Assembly: GCF_008831285.2 (NCBI RefSeq)
Contig: NC_045142.1
Location: 25,557,876-25,621,875, forward strand
Reading direction: 5' to 3'
DNA: 64,000 nt
Origin: Nymphaea colorata
Lineage: Eukaryota > Streptophyta > Magnoliopsida > Nymphaeales > Nymphaeaceae
The notes beneath the pieces are model-generated. The model saw nothing but the letters and a program-made list of their open reading frames with translations. It searched no databases and was not told the DNA's origin. Made by a program: the position numbers and the translations under genes. Below are positions 23,751-35,477 of this stretch, piece by piece (the first letter of the stretch is position 1; the number at the start of each line of letters is the position of its first letter).

Positions 23751-23927
23751 TTTAAACGAAATTGCCCCTATGGAGAGGGGCCTCCTATTTTTTTACTGCC
23801 ATGTGCGGGAGGGGTCTAGGGGTAATTTTGAGATGTGGCAGTTAGAGAGCGAAATTAGGGAAAAGACGGGAGAATGTTGAGGGCAGTTTGGGGATTTGAG
23901 AGCGTTAAATGGAGGAAGAGTAAAGGA

Positions 23928-23985
23928 AAGAAACTGAAAATTAAAGACTACAAAAACATTTTTTTATTAATAATTTTTTTTTTTT
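23928..23985 (+). repeat. Dispersed repeat R1, copy 1 (right part)
   Basis: The sequence aaagaaactgaaaattaaag, followed by acta(c/t)aaaaacatttttt(t)att, matches the right half of R1 at 34219-34265 and 38147-38195. It is separated from its left half by the UGT relic and GC-rich repeats. Confidence 0.7.
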
Positions 23986-24018
23986 TTTTTGTGCATGCAG
24001 CTCACTCTCACTCCAAGG

Positions 24019-24339
24019 TAAGAGTGGGCCTCCGCCGGGTACCCGGTACTCGGCTCCCCTCGGGCTTAAAAATTAAGAAATATATATTTTTAATTTTTTA
24101 ATTTTATTATTATATATTTATCACTAATAAATATTATTTTATTTTTAAAAAAATATTTTATAAATTAAAAATAATATTATTTTATTATAACCGGGCCGGG
24201 CCGAGCCCGGGCTCAGGTTTCATATATCCGGGCCCGACCCGGCTCTACCCGTTAAATATCTGGGCCGGGCCTGGGCCCGACCCAGCGGCCGTCGGGCCGT
24301 TCCCGACCGTTCTTTATCAGGCCGCGATGCCCACCCTTA
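24019..24339. mobile_element. hAT-like non-autonomous DNA transposon, 321 bp, with 8-bp target duplication
   Basis: The element begins taagagtgggc and ends gcccaccctta, an inverted terminal repeat of about 11 bp. It is flanked by ctccaagg (24011-24018) and ctctaagg (24340-24347), an 8-bp target duplication with one mismatch. The interior is AT-rich, with GC-rich subterminal arrays of the cgggcccgacccgg and ccgggccgggcc type. It has no coding capacity. An 8-bp duplication and a gtgggc terminus are typical of hAT elements. Confidence 0.85.
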
Positions 24340-24399
24340 CTCTAAGGCAAGAGATCAAACCCGAATTTCACGGTTTTCTTGGTTTTTTTTTTTCACACC

Positions 24400-25250
24400 A
24401 TCCATCATTTGTGTTGAAGCATTTTCAACTTATTAGCCAAAGTGAAAAATGAAGCCATTCTCTTTTATATTACCAGCTAAGCCCCGTCGTCTCCTCAAGG
24501 GAAAATTTATGTTGCGATGAAAAAAAATAGTTACTTATATGACATCTTTAAAATTAGGTTAAAGCAGCAGGTGGATGGTTGTTGAGAGAAAAGTGAAAAG
24601 AAAAATGTTTAAATTAATATTAAATAACGGAAACGCTCATGTCTAAACTGAATTATATTGACAATGGCTGGAGTGATCACATCTTTGCAATTTTGCATTT
24701 TGGCTTTATCGGGAAGATTCGTTCCATATGGCGTTGCCAAAATATGGAATCCGTCAAAGACTGAGCTCTCTCTCTATTATATAAGTTCTCGCATCAGCAC
24801 TAATTGGGTTACCATCCAACTTTTTGACTCCTTAGAATTAAAAATAACTTTAAATAATTTTAAAATGAAAGATAACAATGATACTAAATATATGTTCGAG
24901 ATCTCGATGTTGCTAGAAATTTCACGAACTAAGTTTGCTATTACGTGCCACTTAAGTCTTGCAAAAAAGTTTTTAGCAAAAAACAACAGTTAAACGCAAG
25001 GAAAAAAAAAAGTTCCAGATTGAAAAATAGTTAGCCATTAACTCACGTTGAGTTTAAGATACAACCATTTTAGAAAAAGCGGTAGAGAAAAACTGAGGGT
25101 GTACCATGACATTGGAGTCGAAGTTGAGGGTTTTCTTTGTTTTTTATTCACATCATCCACCAATAATGGAACCCAAAAAAGTAGGTGATCAAACAAAGAT
25201 TTCATATGCTGCCAGAAATAAAGGATATAAAAATTCTAAGAACACCAATC
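24400..25250 (+). repeat. Orphan copy of the TNL upstream block, with copia fragment and no TIR
   Basis: The sequence closely follows 36200-37080 (upstream of TIR D). It starts with gtgttgaagcattttcaact, then a copia fragment beginning caatggctggagtgatcaca at about 24663. The promoter-like phrase gagaaaaactgagggtgtac is at about 25085 and aataatggaacc(c) at about 25163. The leader and TIR exon that should follow are absent. The block then enters unrelated sequence before the oppositely oriented TIR B. Confidence 0.8.
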
Positions 25251-25613
25251 TCAAACAAATCAAATGTCTTTTTCTTAATCTAAGATGCTGATCAGGATAT
25301 GAGATATTCATGAGTTTGATTGAGATCAGAAGGCCCACAATCAAACTAAGGTCCTTAGTTTGATGAGCCATAAACTTTCTAATACTAAAATCTTTGGTTC
25401 GATGAACCATAAATTCTATCGTTCTCTCTCTCTCTTTTCCGGTTACTGGAAAAGACGAATGGAAGAAAGAGGTATCAATATCAGTACAATATATAATCAT
25501 ATAAGCAAGTAAAAGAAACAGAAACAATGAGACAAGTAAGTGAAGAAACAAAAAACATCAGAGAGTGGGAGAGAAGGAGAGATCTTGAGGGAAAGAGAGA
25601 GAGAGAGACGTAC

Positions 25614-26100
25614 TGGTGATTAACATGGAAACCTTTAAGTTTACCAACTGTGGGCATCGCATGCATCCATTCCTCAACAGTTTCATAGGTGTGACGCTGT
25701 TTATGTTTGGTGAAAGCAAACTCGAAAGGGCCACTCTGATTGCGCACGTCGTAAGAGTCGACATTGTAGAAGACGGGGATGATCTCCATATTAGCCCGAA
25801 ACATGGCTGCCAGTCCCTTCAAACACCGATATGAATTCGCATATCCGCTGGATATGACGACTACGCAGCACCTTGACTCCTGTGCTGCTTTCAGAAGTCT
25901 CTCGCTGTTCACTCCCGCCGCCATCTCCCCATCGTCCTTGAAAGTGCGGATTCCTGCATCCCAGAGAGCTGTGTAGAGGTGACCCCCGAAGCCTTGGCCG
26001 GTATCTTCTCCCTTGAAACTCAGAAACACTTCGTATTCCCTAAAAGAGGACGCCAGGGAGGAGGAGGGAAGAACGACGTTGAACTGGAAGAAGCGCCCAT
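25614..26100 (-). pseudogene. TIR pseudogene B, frameshifted near its start
   Basis: The ATG at 26100 opens MGASSSST like its paralogues, but a small indel within the next 20 nt puts the rest of the TIR in another frame. That frame runs YEVFLSFKGEDTGQGFGGHL, AGIRTFKDDGEMAAG, RCCVVVISSGYANSYRCLKG and KGFHVNHQ. The exon ends at CA|GTACGT. The usual CLxEL catalytic segment reads CLKGL, so the TIR NADase glutamate appears to be lost. No NB-ARC exon follows on the minus strand. It has clearly diverged from the A/E and C/F TIRs. It is most likely non-functional. Confidence 0.8.
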
Positions 26101-26249
26101 GGCCGATCGAACCCTTCTTCCTCAGGTCAGATTGCTTTCACAAGAAGGACTTAGAGCAGAGACTGACATCAGAGGAGGAGGAACCACATGATCATGAATA
26201 CATCAATCACCATGTATACTATATGGTGGCGATAACAAATAGTACATGC

Positions 26250-26534
26250 ACCACCCACATATTTCTTCATCCCTGAGTCTGAATCCTTCCATTAAGATGG
26301 AACGTCGCAATGGAATGTTGTCCATTATCGCGTCACAAGCTATTTACAATCAGGTGTTGGTGAGATGCTCTTATCGGTGGCACCAATCGATCCTTATCGA
26401 CCCGCCTTACGCCCATCTTAAAAAAGATGCCCACCGTAAGGAACCTATTATCGGTTGCCGACAGATACATATGGTAAATTTACAATTTTATAAAATAGCA
26501 CTTACTGCATTTACTTTTTTTTTTTTTTTTGAAG

Positions 26535-26571
<37 letters not shown>

Positions 26572-27239
26572 GATATATATATTTATTTATTGAACTTCAA
26601 AAAAAAAAGTGTGAACAGTCCGATCTATTATGATGAACATTTAAGACAAAAACAATGAAAAAATTGTCTAAACTAAATCACCTTTTTCTCTAAGACATGG
26701 AGAAAATAGTGCGAACTAAATCACTTTCATATTCATGAAAAAATTATCTAAACTAAATCACCATGATCGATATATATATAACACCCTATGGGATGATTAA
26801 TTTACAAAGGTTTGAAGCAGCTGACACACTTTTCCAACGAGAGGCTTTTCGGTCGAGTAGGAAGTGAAAAATTTTTTGCCTTACCTGAAGCAAAGCCTGT
26901 TGTGATGAATATTTTTTCTGTTTCATACACTGCCCTCAAAAAAGTTGTACAAGATTTGTTCAACTGATGGCTAAAAAGCTATAAATTTTGAAAGGTTTTT
27001 GGTAAAAAGGAAAAAAATCTCAACAGTTCACACACGGAAGAATATCCAATTTGAAAATTTTAGCCATCAGAAGTTGAGTTTGAGATCTAACCTTGGTTCA
27101 TTTGACAAAAGCCGGTAGAGAAAAACTGTGGGTGTACCCAGACATTGCACCTAAATTTCACGGTTTTCTTGGTTTTTTTTTTTTTTTTAATTTATTTACA
27201 CCATCCATTATTAATATTGCAACCGAGAGAGAGTGGGTG
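26250..27239. other. Intergenic between oppositely oriented TIR B and TNL C
   Basis: B and C are divergently arranged. The region holds a CT/AT microsatellite at about 26535-26590 and AT-rich DNA with repeated phrases (gtctaaactaaatcac near 26668 and 26748). Near 27118 is the promoter-like phrase gagaaaaactgtgggtgtac, shared with other TNL copies. No gene was recognised. Confidence 0.55.
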
Positions 27240-27353
27240 ATCGGTCCTCCTCCACTGTTCAACTGAAATTTCCTCTGCAAATTCAGATCTTGCTTCTTCT
27301 CCCAGCCGAAACATCTTTTTTAAAATCGATACAACCTTAGGAAGAGTTTAGCC
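27240..27353 (+). promoter_or_regulatory. TNL C proximal promoter / 5' leader
   Basis: The leader (ccagccgaaacatctttttt, then aggaagagtttagcc before ATG) is a diverged form of the one preceding A, D and E. The start codon context gccATGGCC is shared by A, C, D and E, which supports that ATG as the translation start of the group. Confidence 0.6.
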
Positions 27354-27728
27354 ATGGCCGCTTCTTCGAGTTCAGCGTTGAGTCCATCCTCCTCCATCTC
27401 TTCACTTGGCTCTTTCACATACGAAGTTTTTCTGAGTTTCAGGGGAGTAGATACCCGCCAAGGGTTCACGTGGAACCTTTATCAATCTCTTCAAAATGCA
27501 AGAATTGAAACCTTCATGGATGAAGAGGATATTGAGGCTGGTGAGGAAATCGATGAAAGGCTTTTGAAAGTAATAGAGGGATCAAGGTGTTGTGTGGTCA
27601 TCCTGTCAAGCCGATATGCCGATTCTAAGGCGTGTTTGATGGAATTGGCAGCCATGTTTCGACTCAAGAAACAGATCATCCCTGTCTTCTTCTACGTCGA
27701 GCCTTCTGACGTGAGCCATCAGAGTGGC

Positions 27729-27800
27729 CCTTTCAAGATTGATTTCTCCACTCATCAAAAGCGCCCTTTCGAGATTGCTTTCTCCATTCATCAAAAGCAT
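27729..27800 (+). repeat. 36-bp tandem duplication inside TIR C
   Basis: Residues 126-137 (PFKIDFSTHQKR) are followed by residues 138-149 (PFEIAFSIHQKH). F and B have only one such unit. The duplication is in frame and adds 12 residues near the C-terminal end of the TIR. Confidence 0.9.
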
Positions 27801-27904
27801 TCTAGCAGCTCTAGGGATGTTGAGGAATGGAGACAAGCGTTGACCAAAGTTGGTGAACTTAAAGGTTTTCTTATTAGTAAGCAGTAAGTCGCTCTGTCTC
27901 TCTC

Positions 27905-28170
27905 TTATATATATCCCATAGAGTTTTTGTTCGATTTTGATGTTTCTCCCTGTCTTTGTCTGCCAATTGAGGAGTTAGCCTCAGATTTCATGTGATCCCC
28001 AGATCTTAGATCGGGAGAAAGCTGATTTTGGTAGGTCTTATACCCAAAAGGAGGTCGGGGTCCATGTGGAACTCGTCTGCTCCCTACGATCGGAGTGAGA
28101 CATTGAAACCCACGGCCCATGCTCTGGGAGCCATGAAGGCCAAGGGAACTGGTGTATGTTTGAGTCAAAT
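27905..28170 (-). repeat. Intron-1 block shared with TNL F
   Basis: This intronic sequence matches 59870-60070 in intron 1 of F. Relative to the host gene it has the same orientation in both. Antisense frames preserve similar text (GLHGSQ, GPRPPFGY/GPRAPFGY, DHMKSEA), but with different ends and spacing. It probably dates from before the C/F duplication. I see no reason to call it a gene. Confidence 0.65.
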
Positions 28171-31100
28171 CTTTTGTCTGTCAGATTCCAATTCCATTTA
28201 TAAAATAGACGAGGTTTGAACTTAACAATTAAGTAAATGTGATCTAGTTAATTAACCAAAGAATGGTCATGGCTAGATAAGAGTGATCAAAACTGGATAT
28301 TTCAATCGGTTGATATTAGCCAGTTACCAATTCAGTTTCTTCTCTACTAGAATTCATAACTAGTTAGTAATCAATTTAGATGTTGATAAATTTACGAGCA
28401 TGTTTGATTACCATCTTAAATTTTATGTTTATGGACCTGATATAGCAGCTTTTATTGTTGTCACAAAAAGTGGTTCACAACAATCTTAGAACCATAGTTT
28501 GATTTAATCCTGAGAACGTTAGATCAAAGATAATCAATTAATGGCACCTAGGAGAGTATTTGATTAATTTGTGGTGATCGGTGATCAAAATTAGGAACAC
28601 ATATCCTTGCTTTTTAACAATAGGATCAAAGCTTTTGTTGGAAATATGAAAAGATTAATTTGTAAACTTGTAAACTCTTCCTCTTTGGATTTGAAGTATA
28701 ATAGAGATTTCAAATGCACAATTCAATTCTTTCAATTTAAATTAAACTCTCAGTTATTAAATCTGACATAATCAAAATGCCACAAAAAGTTTTGTTGTTC
28801 ATCCAATCTGTGTGTGTAAGAAAAGGGAAATTGGAAAATCAATGCTAATTTAAACCATCGTCACAAAATTTGTGTTTCTTTAAAAAAGCAAAAAAATACA
28901 ATAAATAAATTAGTCATTCAAAACTTAAAAAAACATATTTTTTAAAAAAACATTAAAAATAAAAAAGCACAAAAAATACGCTTTTTCATTTTTTTCTTTT
29001 TATTCATTTTTTAATGTCAAACTGTTTTTTACTGTCAAACTTTTTTTTTATTTTCTAATTTTTTTTTATCCAAAAATCTACTTTTTGTTGTTTGTGTTAT
29101 TAGTTTCTTATTACTTTATTTTGTCTCATTTTTAACCTTTTTTATTTTTAAAAAATTACCTTATTTTTCTTTTTTTTGAGCTCACTTACCTTTTAAAACG
29201 AGAGAAAGTTTTTTTGTGACTATGAATTTAAACCCAAATCCAAGTAAATGTGATGAAATTAAGTCTCAAAACCAGAGATGTCAATCAGATGATATTTTCT
29301 AATTAACAGTTCAAATTTTGTTGTAAGTAACTGCCCGAATACATAAAAAATGAGACCCACAATTATGTAGAAATAGAAGCTATTGTCTTCTTAGCTTTAA
29401 GCAACTTACATTTCCTTTTTACATTATTCATTTATTTTCAAAATTTGTAAGAAGCAAGAAAACAACAGTTATATAATATGAATTCATTGCATGCCTTCTC
29501 TCTCTCTCTCTCATGTTGGCAGATCAAATAAGAAAGAGGTAGAACTGATACAAGAAATTGTGGAAAGAGTAGGTGGGTGCAGTGATAACATAATGTTGCC
29601 TATGGCAGAGCATCTTGTGGGAATCGACTCCAGGGTTGAAGAAGTAATGGAATTGCTATGTATTGGGGAAGGAGGCGTTAAAATGGTTGGGATTTATGGG
29701 ATGGGAGGCGTCGGCAAGACCACACTTGCAAAGGAAATACACAACAGACTCAAGGGCAGGTTTGAAAAAGCTATCTACATAGAGTGCATCAAGGACAAAA
29801 AAGATAGGCTACCACAATTGCACGAAGAATTTATTTCTAAGGTGTTCAAAGATGGAAAAAAAAGAAGAGTCCCTCGGGAGAGGGTGCTTGTTATTCTTGA
29901 TGATGTTGACCATGGGGATCAACTCAAAGCATTAGCTGGTGGGTGTGACTGGTTTGGTGAAGGAACAAGGATTCTCATCACCACAAGGGATGTGCAGCTT
30001 CTGGATGCGCATCTTGTGCATAAAAAGTACCAAGTCCATGAGTTAAACAGCAGCGATTCGCTACACCTGTTCAGTCGGCATGCTTTCAAAAATGACCAAC
30101 CTAGTGAGGAATTCATGAAGATATCTAAGAAAATTGTAAGAGAAGCAGGGGGTCTTCCATTAGCGCTTGAGGTTCTTGGTGCATCATTATCAACAGAACT
30201 CCAAAAAGAAGCATGGGAGGAGGTGGAAACAAAGTTGAGGAGTTCAGGATACCCTGAAATTAACAAGTGCCTGAGAATAAGCTACGACGGCCTCAGCCAG
30301 AAGGAACAGGAAGGTTTTTTGGACATTGCGTGCCTTTTCGTTGGTCAGAACAAAGATGAGATCATTGACATATGGAAAGGCTGTGACTTCGGTACTCCAG
30401 TGTCGACAGTCAATTCTCTTTTAAATAAATGTCTTCTTAAGGTTGATGACTTTGGGGCGCTACGTATGCATGATTTACTACGAGACATGGGGAGAGACAT
30501 TGGCTCGCGTAGCAGGTTGTGGGATCAAAAGGAAGTGTGGGACGTGCTGGAGGAGCACAAGGTACGAGAGTTAAAGCTGTTACTGCTAATTTATACACAA
30601 ACTTTCACATTTTCTCCCAATTGATGTAGATTATTAGTGCAACAATTTTCATGATTGTCTATCAGGGAACAAAAAAAATTAAAGGTATAATTTGTAAAAA
30701 GTATCTGGAAGGAGAAGGAGAGAGTTTTGATGAAAGTGTGGACGTTGAAGCGTTCGCTAATATGTCAAACCTACAGCTCCTTCTTTTGGAAAACATCAAC
30801 CTCAAGGGTGACTTTAGCAGGATGCCCAGAAGTTTGAGATCCTTGAAATGGACTGGTTGCTCCATGCAAACGCTTCCAGACAATTTCAACATCCAGAAAC
30901 TTGGATGCCTGAAGTTACGTAACAGCAAAATTGTTCGATTCTGGAGTGATAGTTGCATATCAAAGGAAAAGGTTCGTTTCAATTTAGACTCGTATATAGG
31001 ACCATATGTCTGTAATGTTCCTTCTTCGTTGATGGAGAATTTCTTTCTTTTCTTACGGTGCTTTCATTGATGGATAGGTGTTCACTAACCTGAAGGTGCT

Positions 31101-31199
31101 CGACCTTAGAAACTGTAGTGCACTTACCAAACTTCCTAATTTCTCTCACTCCTTGGACCTAGAGAAACTATGCCTTCAACGCTGCAGCAGTTTAACGGA

Positions 31200-32300
31200 C
31201 ATTCCCGACTCCATTGGAAATTTGACGAAACTCAGCAGTTTAGACGTGTCCCATTGTAAATGCCTATCGACTCTTCCTGATTCCATCGAAAACTTGCCGG
31301 AACTTCAAGAGCTACGACTTAATTACTGCAAATCCCTGTCAACATTGCCTCATTCCATCAGGAAATTGACACTGCTTAAGAGGTTGGAGCTAGACTCCTG
31401 TGAATCTCTGTCGTCATTGCCCGATTTTATTGGAAACCTGACCGAACTTGAGGTGTTAGTGGCCAGCTATAAATCCCTGTCAACACTGCCTGATTCCATT
31501 GGGAATTTGAGTAGACTGAAGTATTTATATTTGTTCTTTTGTATATCTCTATCGGCATTGCCCGATTCCATTGGGATTTTGACCAAACTGAGGACGTTAG
31601 AGATGGCTGGTTGTCAATCTCTATCAGCATTGCCTGATTCTATTGGGAATTTGACCGGACTGAAGAGGATACATCTGTCTTTTTGTAAATCTCTACCGGC
31701 ATTGCCCTATTCAATCGGAAGGTTGACTTTACTTGAGGAGTTACAATTAGGATCATGCACATCTCTATCAACATTGCCTGATTCCATTGGGAATAGTTGA
31801 TCGGATTGAGGAGGTTAGATCTGTGTGTTTGTAAATCTCTATCGGCATTGCCCTATTCAATTGGAAGGTTGACTTTACTTGAGGATTTACAATTATACAA
31901 ATGCACATCCCTATTAGCATTGCCTGATTCCATTGGGAATTTGACTGGACTGACGATGTTGGATCTGTTTGTTTGTAAATCTCTATCGGCATTGCCAGAT
32001 TCTATTAAAAATTTGACTAGACTTGAGAAGTTAAAATTACGCTCATGCACATCCCTATCAGCATTGCCTCCTTCCCTTGGGAATTTGACACGGCTTAAGA
32101 GGTTGAAGCTAGACTATTGTAGATCTCTATTGGCATTGCCCGATTCTATTGGAAACCTGAGCCAACTTGAGAAGTTAGCATTGCACGAATGTACATCCCT
32201 GCCAACGTTGCCTGATTCCATTGGGAAGTTGAACAGACTGGGGACGCTAAAGGTGGCGTCATGCTCAGGCTTGTCAACGCTGCCTAGTTCTATCGGCAGC
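31200..32300 (+). repeat. 72-bp LRR minisatellite within TNL C
   Basis: The LRR exon is a DNA-level tandem repeat of 72 bp (24 codons). It repeats phrases such as ttgcctgattccattgggaa and aatctctatcggcattgcc. The units are alike enough to suggest recent unequal exchange or conversion. The same unit type occurs in E and H. Confidence 0.8.
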
Positions 32301-34007
32301 ATGAGGAGACTGTCTACTCTCGTTCTCAGCGGCAGTGGCATTGAAGAGCTTCCTGATTCTGTGCGCTTGCTGGAGTCGCTCGAATGGTTGGGAATTGCAA
32401 GATGTAGACTACGCAGTCGCCTGCCTCTCTGGGAGATGAAACGGCTGAAGGGCTTGGTCATAGGAGGTGAAGTCAATCAGAAAGATGAAAGTGACGATGG
32501 GAATCAAAATAATGAATTATTTGAAATCCCAGATGGCATCACCCACTACTCTCAACACAGTCAAGAGTGCAGGAGAATCCGATACATAGAAACCTCGGAA
32601 GTCACATTTGATGGCCTAGAAGGTAAAGTATTTGAGTTGTCCATTTGGGCGGTGAGTGGTAGAGAAATGAAGATCATTTTACTTGTGTATCCTTTTGGGA
32701 ATCGCCTGAGGGAAGGGAATATTGGAATGGGCCATGGTTGAAGCACATTTTTCCTGACTACTTCACTCCTCTACATGATACGGAGGCATTAGAAGCTTGT
32801 GTCTCTGCACGGGGCATTTCTTGGCAACAACTGGTGAGTTTAGAATATGAACCTCCTCAGCTGTAGTTTTTGCTTCTTGAATCTATAAACGGATACCTAA
32901 CTTGCAGCCAATATTTCTCACAAAGACGACGTTCAGCTTTGGTGCTTCTACCTTATTTCAATTTTCTGTCTATTGTTTTTTCTTTTTATTTTGTTAGGCA
33001 TGCCTACGCAATGTTTAGTTTCATCCTGTTTATTTTTTCATTGTGCTATGCAGGAGGATTTTGAGAGGCGCATCTATACTCTTTTAGGAAAAATATTAAA
33101 GTGCTGTATGCATAGCTGATCCACAAAAAGGTAATTTTGCCCTCCAGACATATAATTCATGTGCAGATGGTTTTTTTTCATTTCAATTCTAGTGGGTGCT
33201 ACTTTTCCAGGCCTCAAGAAGTGGATGAAGGCTCAACCGCCCACTTACTCATGCACCAGCACAACTTAAGACCCAAAGGAGAGGGGAATGGAGTAGACCT
33301 TCAAACCTCTTTTCCAGGCTGTGGGGTTATCAACCTCTGCTCACCCCAAAACTCTCTCTTCTTTATTTCATGTAACAGAGTGTTATTCATGATCCTCACA
33401 TGGTTGAATGTCAAAAAGGCCATTTTTTTTTTTCCTTTCAATGTTTAGTCGGTGTTGGACATATGCCTTTTTTTTGTTTCTCCTTTCTAATTCATGTATT
33501 AAATATTAAGGGGCTGATTATTGGTTTGCCAGCCTTGGTGGATTTCCCATGGTCGGTAATGTTTTTTTTTTTTTTGTGAAGATAAAAAAAAAATCCAAAA
33601 AAGTGAAAAAGATTAAATCTAACATTTTTTTTTATAATTAGCAAAGTGTCCCCCTTTTCTTTCAGCTGAAAGGGCACGCAACTCACTCTCAGCGTTGTCC
33701 CAAGTCTACACTCAGTTGGCGACCCACTCAAGGGCGGCTCGAGTGGAGCCAAGGGGGGCTCACATGGTCATGGCCCCATTTTAATTTTTTTAAAATTACA
33801 TTTAAATATTAAAAAAAATTTCTCATCGTATATTAAAATTTTAAAAAGTAATATTTCGGCTATTATCAAAATTTACAAACTTTGATTCAACGTTTTAAGA
33901 CTGAAGTTTAAAAGGAAAACACACAAGTGAAACTGGGATGAACAGGCAGATTTAAAAACAAACAAGTACGGGTGGCTTTGCATTGGCGTCTCCCCATGAT
34001 CTCACTA

Positions 34008-34275
34008 GGGAGTTTCTGGTACTTTCAACAAAACAGAGGGGTCATTTCGTTATTTAAAAAAGTAAAAAAAAAAGAAGAAGAAAAACTGAGATAGGGAAAG
34101 AGTAAGATGAAGGAGGCAGCAGCGTTAATCAATAATCATCCCTCTTTCTTTCTCTGCAGTTGGGCTACCAATCAATCAATTATATCTCTTAGAAAACAGC
34201 TTCTAAGTTACTAAAAGAAAGAAACTGAAAATTAAAAAAACTATAAAAACATTTTTTATTAATTTCCAAAATATC
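34008..34275 (+). repeat. Dispersed repeat R1, copy 2 (most complete)
   Basis: This copy joins the two halves that are separated in copy 1: aaaacagaggggtcatttcg, then aatcaataatcatccctctt, then aaagaaactgaaaattaaaa, then attaatttccaaaatatctc. Other copies are at 38030-38215 and, inverted, at 54168-54335. Confidence 0.8.
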
Positions 34276-35477
34276 TCAATTTCACGGCTTTCCTCTGAAG
34301 CTTGCCTGCAATGGTCGACTCAGCCGTTATCAAAGTGGAAACCGCTGATCGACGGGTCGGGTTTCATGTAATTGTTTCGACCCGAAGAATTTGCCGTCAC
34401 GGCGTCACCTGGTTCCACAGCGAATGTAACGACGCCACCAACTGTAAAGGGAGATTAACTTCAATGAAGCTAAAGTTTGCTTCTTTTCGTTTATTTTTGG
34501 AGTTCAGGACTGTTTGAAAATTTCGATCGAAAGCAGTATATTTGTCAATTATAGTGTTACATATTCATCATTTATAGTTTAAAAAAATAGCATCTATAAA
34601 CACACTTTTACCGACCTACTAATCTCATTACTTATGTTACGGCCCCAAAAAAAAAATGTGATATCAGTAGACTGGATTCTGATCAGATATATGACAGTAT
34701 TGCTTTAAACAAACACACACACGTGGAGCCCCGAATGCGTGCCTTGTTCATTGATGCATCATATTGGTTAATATAAGTATGACAACCTATTATCTCCTTA
34801 CTTATAATTTATAAATTTAAAAATAATGAAATTATTTTGAATTAGTTTTAAAAATGAAGGACTCCCAATACAAATACAGTCCAAAACCTAGTCTGCCTAG
34901 TTGGATGACGAAACAAAAACTGGCTGTTGAGGGTGGTTGTCAGAGAACAAGTTCAGCTGATATTGCCGGGTCGTTATGTGACACAGATGATGCACAACAA
35001 CAAATATGTTTATTAGCAAATAAATAAATAAACACACACACACACACACGCACGCACGCAAATAAAAGAAAGAGAAAGTATCTCCTACTACAAAAGTGCA
35101 AGAAATAATAGCTCTGGCGTTAACCTTTTCTCCAAACAAATAGTAGTTTTTAATGCCTTTTTGATAATTAAAAATACTAGGTGATAGATCTCCCCACTCA
35201 CCTGGATCTCCCACGAAATACAACTCTTTTTTACTTTTAAAAAAGAAAATATTAAATTATTTGTCTAAAAAAAAAGATATTTAATGTGGCTTAATTAATT
35301 TTGGGTCCTATATATCTTTGTTGAAGCTGATAGACATTTCAAATCAAGCAACATTCAAAAATTTGGATCTGGTTTTGTATTTTTTTTTAATCAGAAAAAC
35401 TAATAACAGAATTCAAATTTGCTTAATTTGGACTCGTATTAAGCAATACTCAAATAGTCAGATCTTCTATGTATTTA

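Larger units (their letters stand above)
27354..32866 (+). pseudogene. TNL C: TIR-NB-ARC-LRR gene with two frameshifts
   Basis: Exons: TIR 27354-27883, NB-ARC 29523-30561, linker/first LRRs 30666-30971, LRR exon 31078-32866. The TIR has FLSFRGVDTRQGFTWN and the catalytic-glutamate region SKACLMEL (E98), with a 12-residue tandem duplication after it. The NB-ARC exon shows P-loop GMGGVGKTT, kinase-2 VLVILDDVDH (TNL-type aspartate), GTRILITTRDV, GGLPLALEVLG and the MHD motif MHDLLRDMG. The LRR exon has near-identical 24-residue repeats (SLSALPDSIGNLT). A 2-bp insertion at about 31795 ends the frame after 865 residues; LRRs continue in the shifted frame. A second shift near 32695 breaks the post-LRR domain. 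A truncated 865-aa receptor remains possible. The copy may be a pseudogene, or the 2-bp change may be an assembly error. Confidence 0.85.

Noticed and set aside
33042-33063. Possible extra 3' exon after the stop of TNL C (ctatgcag, gaggatttt)
   Set aside because: A counterpart exists after E, but no open frame of useful length follows and F ends without it. It is left as shared 3' flank.
34302-34517. 71-codon frame near R1 copy 2
   Set aside because: It is short, has no recognised motif and lies in repeat-derived DNA.
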